DNA of 64,000 bases from Paenibacillus sacheonensis (GCF_009909195.1 NZ_JAAAMU010000015.1:62001-126000); one strand, 5' to 3'; positions 7,875 to 18,080 are shown, counted from the stretch's first letter. The notes: generated by a model not told the origin, from the letters alone. A program made the numbers and translations.

Positions 7875-10800
7875 ATGGTTCCATTAACGGCATACCCCAT
7901 CAGGAAGGCTTCATTTCGCGTTTTTCTCATGCTGTGCGTGCTAGTGAGCACGTTCTATGCTTATCCCGCAGGCAGGGCGCACGCGAGCTCCGAGCCGACC
8001 CGCCTGCCATCCGTTCCGTATCCGAGCCCCGCGGCGGACGGCACGCTGGCCAAGCATGACCTGACGCCCGCGCCGAGTCCGCTCGACAATCCGTTGAAGG
8101 GCTTCGCGCCCTTCTATCCGTGGGAGACGGAGACTTCGTTCCCCCACAGCTTGGAGTGGTATTATATCCCGCTGAAGGCGGTCATGAACGGCCCGGATTC
8201 GTATACGTTCGATACGGGCCTGGAGCCGGCGTTGAACGCCATCGCGGCCAGAGGCAATCAGGCCGCCATCCGGGTGTATCTGGAATATCCGGGCAAAGAG
8301 GACGCCATACCGGATTTCATTCACCAAAGCGGCGTCGAAATGCGGCACAACGATACCTTCAACCAAGACGAGCCGGATTACGACGATCCGCTCATGGTCA
8401 CGTACCTAACCAATTTCATCCGAGCCTTCGGCGCGGCGTACGACGGAGATCCGCGCATCGGATTCATCCACATGGGCCTCGTCGGTTTGTGGGGCGAGTG
8501 GCATACGTATCCGTACGACTCGGATACCAGCTCGGATAATTATCCGAACTATATGCCGAACGACGCCACGATCAACGCGATATTCGGCGCTTACGATACC
8601 GCCTTCGACGCCACGAAGCTCGAGGTGCGCAATCCCGGCCTTCCGAACGCGGGCGCTTACGACATCGGCTATCATGACGACTCGTTCGGCTACAAGGAAG
8701 GCGATCCGCTGCAGAGCGTGACGCAGCCGGAGAGCATGGGCGGCGCCTATTATTCGTTCATGACCCAGATGCTGGATGCCGGCTCGGAGAATCGATGGAT
8801 CGCGCAGTCGGTCGGCGGGGAAGTGCGTCCGGAAATTCAGGGCAGCTTCTTCAGCGGCGGCGCTAACGTCGACGACGCCATGGACGATATCGAACTGACG
8901 CACGCCACATGGATGATCAACCAAGGCGGCATCAGCAATTACCGTGCCGACGATGCGGCCGTGGCAGCAGGCGTGAGGAAGATGGGCTACGATCTGAACG
9001 TGAAGAGCGCCTATTATAATAACGTCGCGTCCGGCGAGCCGCTCAAGGTCGGCGTGTCCATCCAGAACAACGGCGTCGCTCCCTTCGCTTATCCTTGGCA
9101 GGTGGAGCTGGGCGTGAAGAACGCTTCGGGCAAGCTGGTGAAGCAGTGGGATACCGCATGGGACATGACGAAGGTGATGCCTTCGCAGATCCGCACGTAT
9201 CCGGAGTGGAACGTTGCCGGCGATCCCAAGTACGTTCCGTTCGGCGAGCCTTATTATTTCGATACGACGATTGCCGAGCCGGGGCTGAACGACGGCTACT
9301 ACTATGTCGTGATGAAGGTCGTTAATCCGTTAGCGGCCATCAGCAATAAAGCCAAGCAGGTCGGGTTCGCGAATGCGAATCAGGACGCGGAAGGCTGGCT
9401 CAATCTGGGAGCGGTACGGATCGGGGAGTGCGCTTCGCCGTGCACGCCGCCTCCGGATTCTCCGCCGGCGCCGGCGAAGCGCCTGCTCGTGGACGACTAC
9501 GACGGAACGCCGGCATGGTCCGGCAGCACGACGAATGATCTGAATCAATGGACCGGTTCAACCAATTTCGCCAACGGCAATGGCGCGGGCGTTGTCCAAG
9601 ACGGCGCGTTGACGCTGCAGGTTCAGAATATGGCGCGGCTCGAAACCAACATCGGCCGCAACTTAGCCGACATGAGCAAGCTGGTGCTTCGGGTGAAGGG
9701 AGCCGCCGGCGGCGAAGAAAGCCTCGTTAACCTCACGATCGGCGGCGTAACGAAAACGATCGGCCAATTCAGCGGAGATACGATCACGACCAGCTACAAG
9801 GACATCGTCATCGACTTGCCCGCGCAAGGCGTGGATATGTCGCAGACGCTCTGGAGTCTCGCGATCGCGCAAGCGGCGTGGGGGACGACGGGAACGATTC
9901 TGATCGACGAGATCTACTTTACGGACAAAGTCGAATCCGATCCGGATACGGGAACGCCGCCGGTAACGGGACCGGAGCAGCCGGGACTCATCGAGAATTT
10001 CGACGCCTATGCCGACGATGCCGCTCTGGGGCAGGCATGGACGGAAGCCTGGTCCGACAAGCCGGGATCGGTGACAAGAGCGCTCGGCCAGGCAAGCGGA
10101 AGCAAAGGCTTGAAGCTTTCGGCCGCCATCGCCGATTCGGAGTGGGCGAATATCCTGCACGCCATCCCGTCCGACAAGAGAGACTGGTCCCGATACGACG
10201 GATTAAGCTTCTGGGTAGACAATACGACGAACGACCATAAGGATTTCAGCTTGAACGTCGCACTGGAAACGGCCGTGTCGAACGGCGAGTTCGGCTTACG
10301 AGAGGGCGGGTCGGCCTGGACGCTCGCCGCCGACGGAAGCTGGCGCCCCGCGCCGTTCAATGGAGGCTCGCTTGCCATTCCTGCAAGCTTCCGAGGCGTC
10401 GTAAGAATCCCTTGGGATCAATTCGTACAATCCGCGTGGCAGTGCGGCGGCGTTCAAGCGGATTGCGCAGCGGCATTGGATCCGAGCGAAGTCGACGGGC
10501 TTCAGTTCGGCTATCCGCCGGCGGGTTACGCGAATAACGTCGTCACGATCGACGACATCCTGCTCTACCGGGCAGACCGCATACTGGATGACTTCGAATC
10601 GTATGCGGACGATGCCGCGCTGCAGAGCGTCTGGCGGATCGATTGGGAGTCCGGAGATCCGTCGACGCTGCGAACGCTTGACCGGACGAACGTCGCGCAG
10701 GGCAGTCAAGCCATGACGTTCTCGGTATCCCCGCCTCCCGGCAAATCCGCGTCCGACTGGGTGAATATCAAACGCGCGGCGTTTACGGGCGCGGATACGG

Positions 10801-13800
10801 ATTGGTCCGCGTATGACGGACTTGCGTTCTGGGTCAACAATGCTTCGGCAAGCGGCAATGCGATGGATCTGAACGTGGCGATCGTGACGGATGCCGCGAA
10901 AGGCGAATTCTCGCTGAAAGCAGGAGGCGTCGTCCAGTTCTATAACGCCGCCGACGGCTGGAAAGCCACCACGCTTGGCGGGGGTTCGCTGTCGATCGCC
11001 GCAGGCTACAAAGGCATGGTCCGAATTCCTTGGAGCGCGATCGCCCAATCGGCGTGGCAAGGCTGCGATGCTTGCGACGCCCCCTTCGACAAGAGCAAGG
11101 TGCTCCAAATTCAATTCGGCTTCGGCCCCAAGAATCAATCGGACAATGCGCTCACCATCGACCAGCTCGGCTTATATGCATTAGCCGGCAGAACAAGCGG
11201 TTCCGGGGGCGGACCGACGGTCGATCCGGCGGAGCATCCGAGTCCGCCGGCATGGGCGGCGGAAGACGGAACGCATGCGCTGGCCTATCGGCCCGCGCCG
11301 GTAGATAATCCGCTCAAAGGGCTGCTTCCGTTCTACGACGCTTCCGAAGAAGCTTACTTCCAAGCGGGCGACGATTGGCGGGATCGGCCGTCCCAGCTGC
11401 CGTACAGCATGGAGTTCTTCTACCTGCCGCTGAACAAGCTGATGAACGATCTGAACGACTTCGATTGGACCGAACTGGACAAACGGCTTGCGGCCGTGGC
11501 GGCAAGAGGCAATCAGGCCGTATTCCGGGTGTATCTGGACTACCCGAACAAGCCTTCGGGAATTCCGCAGTTCCTGCTCGACGAAGGGCTGAAGACGTAC
11601 GATTACGACGAGTACGACAATGGCAAGACCGCCGCGAGCGTTGCGCCGGACTATAATGACGAACGATTGCTCGGCGCTCTGGATAACTTTATCGGCGCAC
11701 TGGGTTCCCGTTACGACGGCGACCCGCGCATCGGCTCGATCATGATCGGATTGATCGGTTTCTGGGGCGAATGGCACACGTATCCGTATGACGGAAATTT
11801 GAAATCGCCGAACCTGATGCCGACCGACGCCAATCTGAAGCGGGTGCTGACCGACATGGATGACGCGTTCGACAAGACGCAGCTCGTGCTGCGCTATCCG
11901 ATGAGCAACGGCACGCTTCAAACCACGAGCTTCGATGTCGGCTATCATGACGATTCCTTCGCTTTTCAGACGCTCCCGCCGAGCTTGGGCGGCCAAGGCT
12001 GGCATTTCTGGGGTCGGGTGAAAGACGCGGGGGCCACCGAGTTCTGGAAACGCAGCAGCATGGGCGGCGAGATGAGACCGGAAATTCAAGTGAAGATGTG
12101 GAACAACGATCCGCCTAGATACAACGAACCGTCGACGCCGATCGAAGGCGCGCAAGGCGAGGATTACTACACGAGCCTGGAGTTGACGCATGCCTCCTGG
12201 CTGATCGCGCAGGGCGTATTCCAGACGCCGCTGGCTCCCGAGCCATTGGCGAGAGCGACCGAAGGCTCGCGAAGCATGGGCTATGAATATTACGTGCCCG
12301 CCGCTTACTTGAACGCGGAGGGCGGAGATCTGAAGGTGGGCGTGGAGCTGGAGAATAGAGGCGTCGCCCCGTTCTACTACGACTGGAAGGTCGAGCTTGC
12401 CGCCCGATCGGGAGACGGCATCGCGAAGATCTGGGAGCCGGGCTGGGATCTGCGAGACCTTCTTCCGAATACGAACGGATTCGACGGCAATCGGTTGTTC
12501 GAGTCGACCGTCAATCCGGAATTAAGCAACGGAAGCTATCAAATCCTGATGCGCTACGTGAATCCGCTGGAGGAAATCAATAGCGATGCCAAGGCGTTCC
12601 ATTTCGCGAATGCCGAGCAGGATAGCGGCGGGTGGCTGAACCTGGGCAGCGTAAACGTATCGGGCAGCGCGGCGCAAGCTCCGGTTCGGGTTACGGGCTT
12701 ATCGTCGACGATGGCGGACCGGCTGCAGCTGGCTCCGGGGGCGGCTGCGCGGATCGACGTCGCCGCAGCTCCGGCGGAAGCCGGCAATAAGAGAATCGTA
12801 TGGAGTTCGGCTGATCTCAAAGTTGCTTATGTCTCCGCTGCTGGCTTGGTCACGGCCGTCGGCATTGGCCAAACCGACATCACGGCCAAGTCCTCCGACG
12901 GCAACATCGAGAAGATCTTCCATGTCACCGTTTCGACGGGATCCGATCCGAATTCTTCCGCTGGCGGCGGTGCGGTAACGTCTCCGTCAACGACAGCGCC
13001 GGAGGCGACGAATAATGGCGTCAAGCTGGGGCAGGACGCGATCAAGAGCGTTCAAACCACCAACTTGAAGGGCATTACCGAAACGACGGCTACGATCGAT
13101 TCGAAGAAGCTCAAGGAAGCTTTCCAAGCGTTATCCAATACGCCGACCAAGAACACGGTAACGATCGACTTGAAGAACGACGGCGGCAGCGTGAAGGTGA
13201 ACATTCCGTCGTCTGCATTCGCGGATGTCGCGGGCCGGACGCCGGGCGCGTTCGTCATGATTCGGACGGATTTCGGCAGCTACAAGATACCGGTCGGCGC
13301 GTTGGGCTTGGATGCTGCGGCGAAGAAGCTTGGCGCAGGCCCGGGAGAGATGACGATCAGCATCGTGATCGAGAGAGTCGCAGGCGCTGCGGCCGCTCAG
13401 ATTGCAGCGCAGGCAAGCCGTGAAGGCTTGACCTTGCTGAGCCCTTCGCTGGATTACAGCATCTATGCGCTGGCTGGCGGTCAATCGATCGAGATCGCCG
13501 ATTTCGGCAGCGCCTATGTCGACAGAACGATGAACCTATCCGGTTCGGTGAATCCGGCGAAGGCAACGGCGCTCGTATTCGACCCGGACACGGGGACGTT
13601 CCGTTTCGTTCCGGCCGTGTTTCAAGCCGATGGCGGCCAGACGGAGGCCGTTATCATGCGGAACGGGAACAGCATCTATACCGTGGCTTCGGGCAGCAAG
13701 ACGTTCGCCGACGTTCAAGGCCATTGGGCCAAAGCCGACATAGAATTGCTGGCCTCCAAGCGGATCCTAAACGGGGACGCGCTTGGCCGCTTCTCGCCAA

Positions 13801-14261
13801 ACGATTCGATCACGCGCGCGGAGTTCACGGCCTTGCTCGTTCGCGCGCTCGGATTGCAATCCTCGGCAAAAGCTGCCGGATTCAGCGACGTAACCAAGGA
13901 AGACTGGTACGCGGATGCAGTCGATGAAGCGGTCCGGTCAGGAATCGCGAAAGGCTACCAAGACGGTTCCTTCCAGCCGAACGCGCGCATTACCCGCGAA
14001 CAGATGGCGGTCATGCTGTCCGCAGCGCTGAAGTACTTGAACCAATCCGTCCGCGTGGATGGGCGGGACGACATTCTCGGAAACTACGCGGATAGCGGAA
14101 GCGCTGCTTCTTGGGCGAAATCATCGTTGGCCGAGATGCTGACCGCGGGAATCATCCAGGGGAAAACGGAAGCGATGATCGCTCCCGCAGCGGATGCAAC
14201 CCGAGCCGAAGCGGCGGTCGTCATCAAACGCATGCTGCAGTTTATGCATTTTATGAACTGA
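7875..14261 (+). CDS. Giant S-layer-anchored protein with two DUF4832-like domains
   Basis: 2128 residues from ATG 7875, with GAGGAGG six bases upstream; a TTG one codon earlier is a poorer start. In order: signal peptide (to about residue 38); DUF4874/DUF4832-type TIM-barrel-like module (~60-515); an all-beta CBM-like module (~535-680); two mutually similar CBM-like modules (~705-900 and ~905-1100, both starting F[DE][AS]YADDAAL); a second DUF4832-like module (~1130-1595); a BIG2-like Ig fold (~1615-1690); an uncharacterised stretch; three SLH repeats (~1940-2128). Both big modules carry DNPLKG, ARGNQA, GDPRIG and WGEWHTYPYD, whose Glu could be catalytic (inference). SLH repeats bind pyruvylated wall polymer, so the protein displays polysaccharide-directed domains on the cell surface. 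The C-terminus is MHFMN and a terminator follows. Enzymatic activity of DUF4832 is not established to my knowledge. Confidence 0.88.
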   Translation: MVPLTAYPIRKASFRVFLMLCVLVSTFYAYPAGRAHASSEPTRLPSVPYPSPAADGTLAKHDLTPAPSPLDNPLKGFAPFYPWETETSFPHSLEWYYIPLKAVMNGPDSYTFDTGLEPALNAIAARGNQAAIRVYLEYPGKEDAIPDFIHQSGVEMRHNDTFNQDEPDYDDPLMVTYLTNFIRAFGAAYDGDPRIGFIHMGLVGLWGEWHTYPYDSDTSSDNYPNYMPNDATINAIFGAYDTAFDATKLEVRNPGLPNAGAYDIGYHDDSFGYKEGDPLQSVTQPESMGGAYYSFMTQMLDAGSENRWIAQSVGGEVRPEIQGSFFSGGANVDDAMDDIELTHATWMINQGGISNYRADDAAVAAGVRKMGYDLNVKSAYYNNVASGEPLKVGVSIQNNGVAPFAYPWQVELGVKNASGKLVKQWDTAWDMTKVMPSQIRTYPEWNVAGDPKYVPFGEPYYFDTTIAEPGLNDGYYYVVMKVVNPLAAISNKAKQVGFANANQDAEGWLNLGAVRIGECASPCTPPPDSPPAPAKRLLVDDYDGTPAWSGSTTNDLNQWTGSTNFANGNGAGVVQDGALTLQVQNMARLETNIGRNLADMSKLVLRVKGAAGGEESLVNLTIGGVTKTIGQFSGDTITTSYKDIVIDLPAQGVDMSQTLWSLAIAQAAWGTTGTILIDEIYFTDKVESDPDTGTPPVTGPEQPGLIENFDAYADDAALGQAWTEAWSDKPGSVTRALGQASGSKGLKLSAAIADSEWANILHAIPSDKRDWSRYDGLSFWVDNTTNDHKDFSLNVALETAVSNGEFGLREGGSAWTLAADGSWRPAPFNGGSLAIPASFRGVVRIPWDQFVQSAWQCGGVQADCAAALDPSEVDGLQFGYPPAGYANNVVTIDDILLYRADRILDDFESYADDAALQSVWRIDWESGDPSTLRTLDRTNVAQGSQAMTFSVSPPPGKSASDWVNIKRAAFTGADTDWSAYDGLAFWVNNASASGNAMDLNVAIVTDAAKGEFSLKAGGVVQFYNAADGWKATTLGGGSLSIAAGYKGMVRIPWSAIAQSAWQGCDACDAPFDKSKVLQIQFGFGPKNQSDNALTIDQLGLYALAGRTSGSGGGPTVDPAEHPSPPAWAAEDGTHALAYRPAPVDNPLKGLLPFYDASEEAYFQAGDDWRDRPSQLPYSMEFFYLPLNKLMNDLNDFDWTELDKRLAAVAARGNQAVFRVYLDYPNKPSGIPQFLLDEGLKTYDYDEYDNGKTAASVAPDYNDERLLGALDNFIGALGSRYDGDPRIGSIMIGLIGFWGEWHTYPYDGNLKSPNLMPTDANLKRVLTDMDDAFDKTQLVLRYPMSNGTLQTTSFDVGYHDDSFAFQTLPPSLGGQGWHFWGRVKDAGATEFWKRSSMGGEMRPEIQVKMWNNDPPRYNEPSTPIEGAQGEDYYTSLELTHASWLIAQGVFQTPLAPEPLARATEGSRSMGYEYYVPAAYLNAEGGDLKVGVELENRGVAPFYYDWKVELAARSGDGIAKIWEPGWDLRDLLPNTNGFDGNRLFESTVNPELSNGSYQILMRYVNPLEEINSDAKAFHFANAEQDSGGWLNLGSVNVSGSAAQAPVRVTGLSSTMADRLQLAPGAAARIDVAAAPAEAGNKRIVWSSADLKVAYVSAAGLVTAVGIGQTDITAKSSDGNIEKIFHVTVSTGSDPNSSAGGGAVTSPSTTAPEATNNGVKLGQDAIKSVQTTNLKGITETTATIDSKKLKEAFQALSNTPTKNTVTIDLKNDGGSVKVNIPSSAFADVAGRTPGAFVMIRTDFGSYKIPVGALGLDAAAKKLGAGPGEMTISIVIERVAGAAAAQIAAQASREGLTLLSPSLDYSIYALAGGQSIEIADFGSAYVDRTMNLSGSVNPAKATALVFDPDTGTFRFVPAVFQADGGQTEAVIMRNGNSIYTVASGSKTFADVQGHWAKADIELLASKRILNGDALGRFSPNDSITRAEFTALLVRALGLQSSAKAAGFSDVTKEDWYADAVDEAVRSGIAKGYQDGSFQPNARITREQMAVMLSAALKYLNQSVRVDGRDDILGNYADSGSAASWAKSSLAEMLTAGIIQGKTEAMIAPAADATRAEAAVVIKRMLQFMHFMN

Positions 14262-14340
14262 CGGGTTGGAAAAGGGAGCGCATGACTTCAAGTGGATAAG
14301 ACTTCTAGTTGATGCGAAGGCATGCGTTCCGGTTACAGGT

Positions 14341-14373
14341 CAGAGCCGCGGGGAACCCGCGGCTCTGTTTTTT
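14341..14373 (+). terminator. Strong rho-independent terminator
   Basis: A perfect 12-bp stem (14341-14352 with 14356-14367), loop GAA, then six Ts. It ends the SLH-protein transcript. A second, weaker hairpin (GCAAAACC at 14414 with GGTTTTTGC ending near 14458) follows and may be a back-up. Confidence 0.9.
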
Positions 14374-14505
14374 GTGGGGAGGGGGAGAAGCGGCACGCTA
14401 CACTCGGGTCCATGCAAAACCTTCGGGATCGCGCATACGCGAAGCCGGGGGTTTTTGCTTTCCATCCGCTGCCATTCTTAACGGAAACTGAGATAACATC
14501 AATAG

Positions 14506-14535
14506 TTGTCAAGGTTTTGAAATAAGCTGTAAGAT
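14506..14535 (+). promoter_or_regulatory. SigA-type promoter for the YesN/YesM pair
   Basis: -35 TTGTCA (14506-14511), 18-bp spacer, -10 TAAGAT (14530-14535), 36 bases before the start of the response-regulator gene. The rest of 14374-14570 holds only the possible back-up terminator and no gene. Confidence 0.6.
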
Positions 14536-14570
14536 GAGAGTCACAAACTTTCTTTCGAGAGGGATGCCGA

Positions 14571-16124
14571 ATGAATGACGATCGATTAACGGTATTGGTA
14601 GTCGACGACGAGCTTCCGATCCGTCAGGAGCTGCGTTTGTTTTCTTGGGAGGAGCATCAGTTCGAATGGATCGGCGAGGCGGAGAACGGCGAGGAGGCGC
14701 TGCGGTTCTGCCGCAGCTTTGTGCCGGATATCGTCGTCACGGACATTACGATGCCGGTCATGGATGGGCTTGCGCTTTTCCGGAGCTTGAAGGCGGAGTT
14801 TCCGCATATCCAGGTCATCCTGCTGACCTGCCACTCGGATTTCGCTTATGCGAAGGAAGCCATCAAGCTCGGCGCGGTAGAATATCTGGTGAAAGTCACG
14901 ATGGACGACCGCGATCTTGCGCAGGCGCTGCACCGGGCCAAGGAAGGCGTATACCGCGAGCAGTCGCTGCAGCGCGGAGAGGCGGAGAGCAGGCGTTGGA
15001 AGACGTCCGAACGTCTGCTGGAAGTATCCCGCCAGGCCGCCGACGACAACGAGCTGGCAATTTGGCTGCAAGACGCTTTCCGGACCAAGCTGCCGCTGCA
15101 GCTTACCGCGCTTCACGTGGAGGCCAGCAGGGAAGGCAAGCTGTTCGTGCATCATGCCGTGGAAGATTCGCTGCGGTCGCTCGAGCAAGTGAAGTCTTTC
15201 TCTTGGATCCCGGCGGACAGCGGCGTCTATGTGCTGGTATTTCGCGGGGAGAATGGCGATCTGCCCGAATTGCGCAGCGAGATGGAATGGATTACGAATG
15301 AGCTCTACCAATCGCTCGACCGCCGATTCGCCTTTCTAAGCGATACGTACAGGCTGTATAGCGTGCTGAGCGAACCGATCGGGAATAGCGCGGCATTCGT
15401 CGAACAATACCGAGTTATTTGCAGGAGGCCGGATACCGTATTCTATGAAAGCGCTTCCCGCGTAATCGAGATGCCGCTCCCCGATTCGTCTTCGCTCGAC
15501 GAGCAGTCGGCGGCCGATATGTCGGTCAAGCTGAACAAGGCTCAGTGGAACCGGGAGCAGCTGGCAGCGCTCATTCGCGGCGGCTTCGCGGAGTGGGCCA
15601 TCAGCAGAGCCATCGTGCCTGAGGAGCTGCGGACATTCGTCTCCGATTGGCTGCGTGACTGGCATCGCGAACAAGCGGCGCAAGGGGTTAAGGGGCGAAA
15701 GGCATCGAGCCGGATTAACGATGCCGCTACTCTGAATGAACTGGCGGAAGCGTTCGTTCAAGCGATCGAACTGCCGGACCGAGTCAAAAAGTGCCGCAAG
15801 GAAATTACGGATGCCAAGGCGTTTATCGAGGAGAACCTGGATAAGCCGATCACGCTGGGCTCCGTCTCCAAGGAGGTCGGACTCAGCCCGCATTATTTGA
15901 GCCGGCTGTTTCGCGAAGAAACGGGCATTCCGTTCAACGATTTCGTGACGGGGAGACGAATCGAGAAGGCGACCGATCTTCTGCAGCATACGTCGCTTCG
16001 CGTATATGAAATCGCGCAGCAGGTAGGCATTCCGAGCTACCGCTATTTCTCCGCCATTTTTCGCGAATGGACGGGAGCGGCGCCAACCGACCTAAGAACG
16101 GCAGACAAAGAAGGCAAAGGATGA
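14571..16124 (+). CDS. YesN-type response regulator, AraC family
   Basis: 517 residues. The receiver domain shows D12/D13 and phospho-acceptor D58; the conserved Lys is at 108 but is followed by Val (YLVKV) instead of the usual Pro. The C-terminal ~110 residues form the AraC double helix-turn-helix (…VSKEVGLSPHYLSRLFREE… and …EIAQQVGIPSYRYFSAIF…). It is the first gene of a pair with the sensor kinase six bases downstream, the reverse of the order at 1041-4400. It probably activates the LplB/YtcP/LplA-type operon at 18115-21597. Confidence 0.9.
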   Translation: MNDDRLTVLVVDDELPIRQELRLFSWEEHQFEWIGEAENGEEALRFCRSFVPDIVVTDITMPVMDGLALFRSLKAEFPHIQVILLTCHSDFAYAKEAIKLGAVEYLVKVTMDDRDLAQALHRAKEGVYREQSLQRGEAESRRWKTSERLLEVSRQAADDNELAIWLQDAFRTKLPLQLTALHVEASREGKLFVHHAVEDSLRSLEQVKSFSWIPADSGVYVLVFRGENGDLPELRSEMEWITNELYQSLDRRFAFLSDTYRLYSVLSEPIGNSAAFVEQYRVICRRPDTVFYESASRVIEMPLPDSSSLDEQSAADMSVKLNKAQWNREQLAALIRGGFAEWAISRAIVPEELRTFVSDWLRDWHREQAAQGVKGRKASSRINDAATLNELAEAFVQAIELPDRVKKCRKEITDAKAFIEENLDKPITLGSVSKEVGLSPHYLSRLFREETGIPFNDFVTGRRIEKATDLLQHTSLRVYEIAQQVGIPSYRYFSAIFREWTGAAPTDLRTADKEGKG

Positions 16125-16130
16125 TGCGGA

Positions 16131-17888
16131 ATGAATCGACTCTATCGCTGGTATAGGAGATGGAGCCTTGCGACGAGGCAGTTTCTCTTTTTGTTTATCG
16201 TGACGTTCGCGTTTTTTATTTTGCTCGCTTGGAACAACTATCACAAGGCGGCCGACTTGTTCAAAGACCAGATGGTGTCGGACTCCGAGATTCTGATCGC
16301 GCGCACGAACCAATTTCTCGATACGTATCTGGACAACAGCCGGAACGTGCTTCTGCTGTTATCGACGGATACCAAGCTGCTTCGGGAAGGGGACGGCAGG
16401 AAGCTGTCCGACTCGCTCCGGTACATCGCGGAGAACAACAGCACGTTCGTGAAGACGCTGTATATCATCCGCAAGGACGGCAAAGTGTTCTCGAGCTCCC
16501 AGGTCAATTACGAGATTATCGGGAATCCGCACCTGAGCGCCATCTATGACAAATCGCAGCAAACCTACGGAGCGGCGGTCGTCAGCCAGCCCTACGTTTC
16601 TCCGCTCTCCGGTCAGACGGTGGCCATCTCCCGTCCGGTCAACGACGACAACGGCGCCATGATCGGCGTCGCGGTCGTGGAACTCGATATCGACAAGCTG
16701 AACCAGAAAATCACCGAATTGACCTCCGGCACGTATCAGACATTCGTTATCATGTCCGACAAGGACAAGGTGGTCACCTTCGATCGGGACAGCGTCATGC
16801 TGCCGCAGCGGCCGGCCAGTTACCATGAGGACCTCCCGGAATCGTTCGTCGGACAGTTGGCCGATCTTCCGATAACGGCAAGCGAATTGGGCGGCCAGAC
16901 GGGCAAGCTCGTCGTCGTCAAATCCGGCGAGAACCGGCTGGGCTGGACGCTGCTCGTGCTGATCAAAGACCGCTATTTCTACCAGAACGTCATCCGCTTA
17001 TTCGATAACTACAAGACGGCCGCGGCCATCTGGTTCGTGGTGCTGCTGTTCATGGCGTTCGCCATGTCCCGCTACATGACGAAGTCGGTCCGGACGCTGG
17101 CCGCCAAGATGGACCGCGTTCACGATATGGGCGTTATTCCGAGCCTTGTCGTCAAACGGGAGGACGAGATCGGCCGGCTCGCCCAAAGCTTCAACGCCAT
17201 GATGGAGCGGATCCGCAACCTGCTGATGGAAACGAAGCAGATGGAAGAGCGGAAGAAGCTGCTGGAGCTGAAGGTGCTGCAGAGCCAGATCGCGCCGCAT
17301 TTTCTGTACAATACGCTGGCATGCATCGGAAGCTTGGCCAAGCAGCATCGGACGGAAGAGGTCAAAGAGACGATCCGGTCGCTGGTCGGCGTCCTGTCGC
17401 TCAGCTTCGACAAAACATCGGAGTATATCACGGTCGAGGAAGAGCTGGAAGGACTGAACATGTATATGCAGATCCAGAAAATACGGTATGGAGATAAATT
17501 CACGTACGTCCAGGAAGTCGATGCCGAAGCCTTATCGTGCGACATCCTGAAGCTGACGCTGCAGCCGATTTTGGAAAATGCCGTCTTCCATGGCGTCGTT
17601 CCGAGCCGCGGCGGAGACGGATTCATCCGCGTTCGGGGCTCCGTTCGCAAGGGGAAGCTGCGGTTCTTCATCCGCGACAACGGGGTGGGGATGGAGAGGT
17701 CCAAGCTCCTGAAGGCGCTGCAAGAGCGGTCGCCGGAACGGAGCGATGGGCAGTTCACGGGGATCGGGATGGCGAACGTCCATCATCGGCTGCGGCTCCG
17801 CTACGGCGATGCATACGGACTGCGAATCGGCAGCCTGCCGAATGCGGGGACGGTGGTGTGCATTACGATCCCGGTGGAGAAAAGATGA
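16131..17888 (+). CDS. YesM-type sensor histidine kinase with dCache-like sensor
   Basis: 585 residues. Membrane segments lie at ~17-34 and ~294-313, bounding a ~255-residue extracellular region with dCache-like features (YIIRKDGKVFSSS, VSQPYVSPLSGQ, VVELDIDKL). A HAMP segment follows, then the His_kinase motif QIAPHFLYNTL with the phospho-His at 390; Ala replaces the usual Asn before Pro. The ATPase domain is complete (LQPILENAVFHGV, DNGVGM, GIGMANVHHR). It works with the response regulator six bases upstream. The stop codon lies inside a 47-bp tandem duplication. Confidence 0.92.
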   Translation: MNRLYRWYRRWSLATRQFLFLFIVTFAFFILLAWNNYHKAADLFKDQMVSDSEILIARTNQFLDTYLDNSRNVLLLLSTDTKLLREGDGRKLSDSLRYIAENNSTFVKTLYIIRKDGKVFSSSQVNYEIIGNPHLSAIYDKSQQTYGAAVVSQPYVSPLSGQTVAISRPVNDDNGAMIGVAVVELDIDKLNQKITELTSGTYQTFVIMSDKDKVVTFDRDSVMLPQRPASYHEDLPESFVGQLADLPITASELGGQTGKLVVVKSGENRLGWTLLVLIKDRYFYQNVIRLFDNYKTAAAIWFVVLLFMAFAMSRYMTKSVRTLAAKMDRVHDMGVIPSLVVKREDEIGRLAQSFNAMMERIRNLLMETKQMEERKKLLELKVLQSQIAPHFLYNTLACIGSLAKQHRTEEVKETIRSLVGVLSLSFDKTSEYITVEEELEGLNMYMQIQKIRYGDKFTYVQEVDAEALSCDILKLTLQPILENAVFHGVVPSRGGDGFIRVRGSVRKGKLRFFIRDNGVGMERSKLLKALQERSPERSDGQFTGIGMANVHHRLRLRYGDAYGLRIGSLPNAGTVVCITIPVEKR

Positions 17889-17973
17889 TTGGTTTGCGGA
17901 AACCTCAGGTCGACGCAGCATTCATCTAAAGATGATTGGTTTGCGGAAACCTCAGGTCGACGCAGCATTCATC
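17881..17973. repeat. 47-bp tandem duplication across the kinase stop codon
   Basis: Bases 17881-17927 are repeated without change at 17928-17973 (46 of 47 bases; the last differs). Each copy begins AAAGATGATTGG, includes the TGA stop of the kinase in the first copy, and contains a small dyad (GGTTT-gcgg-AAACC). Because the duplication starts at the gene end, the protein is not altered. Confidence 0.9.
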
Positions 17974-18033
17974 CGCTCCCTAACCATCCCGAAAAATTGT
18001 CGGTTTTGTTCCTGATTTCGCAAGATCACTGCA

Positions 18034-18063
18034 TAGTTGAAGCGGTGACGGCCTTGCTATACT
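18034..18063 (+). promoter_or_regulatory. Candidate promoter for the importer operon
   Basis: -10 TATACT (18058-18063) with a weak -35 TAGTTG (18034-18039) at 18-bp spacing; an alternative TTGAAG (18037) has only 15 bp. The weak -35 fits activation by the upstream YesN protein. Confidence 0.45.
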
Positions 18064-18080
18064 TGGTTTACGCCATTCGA

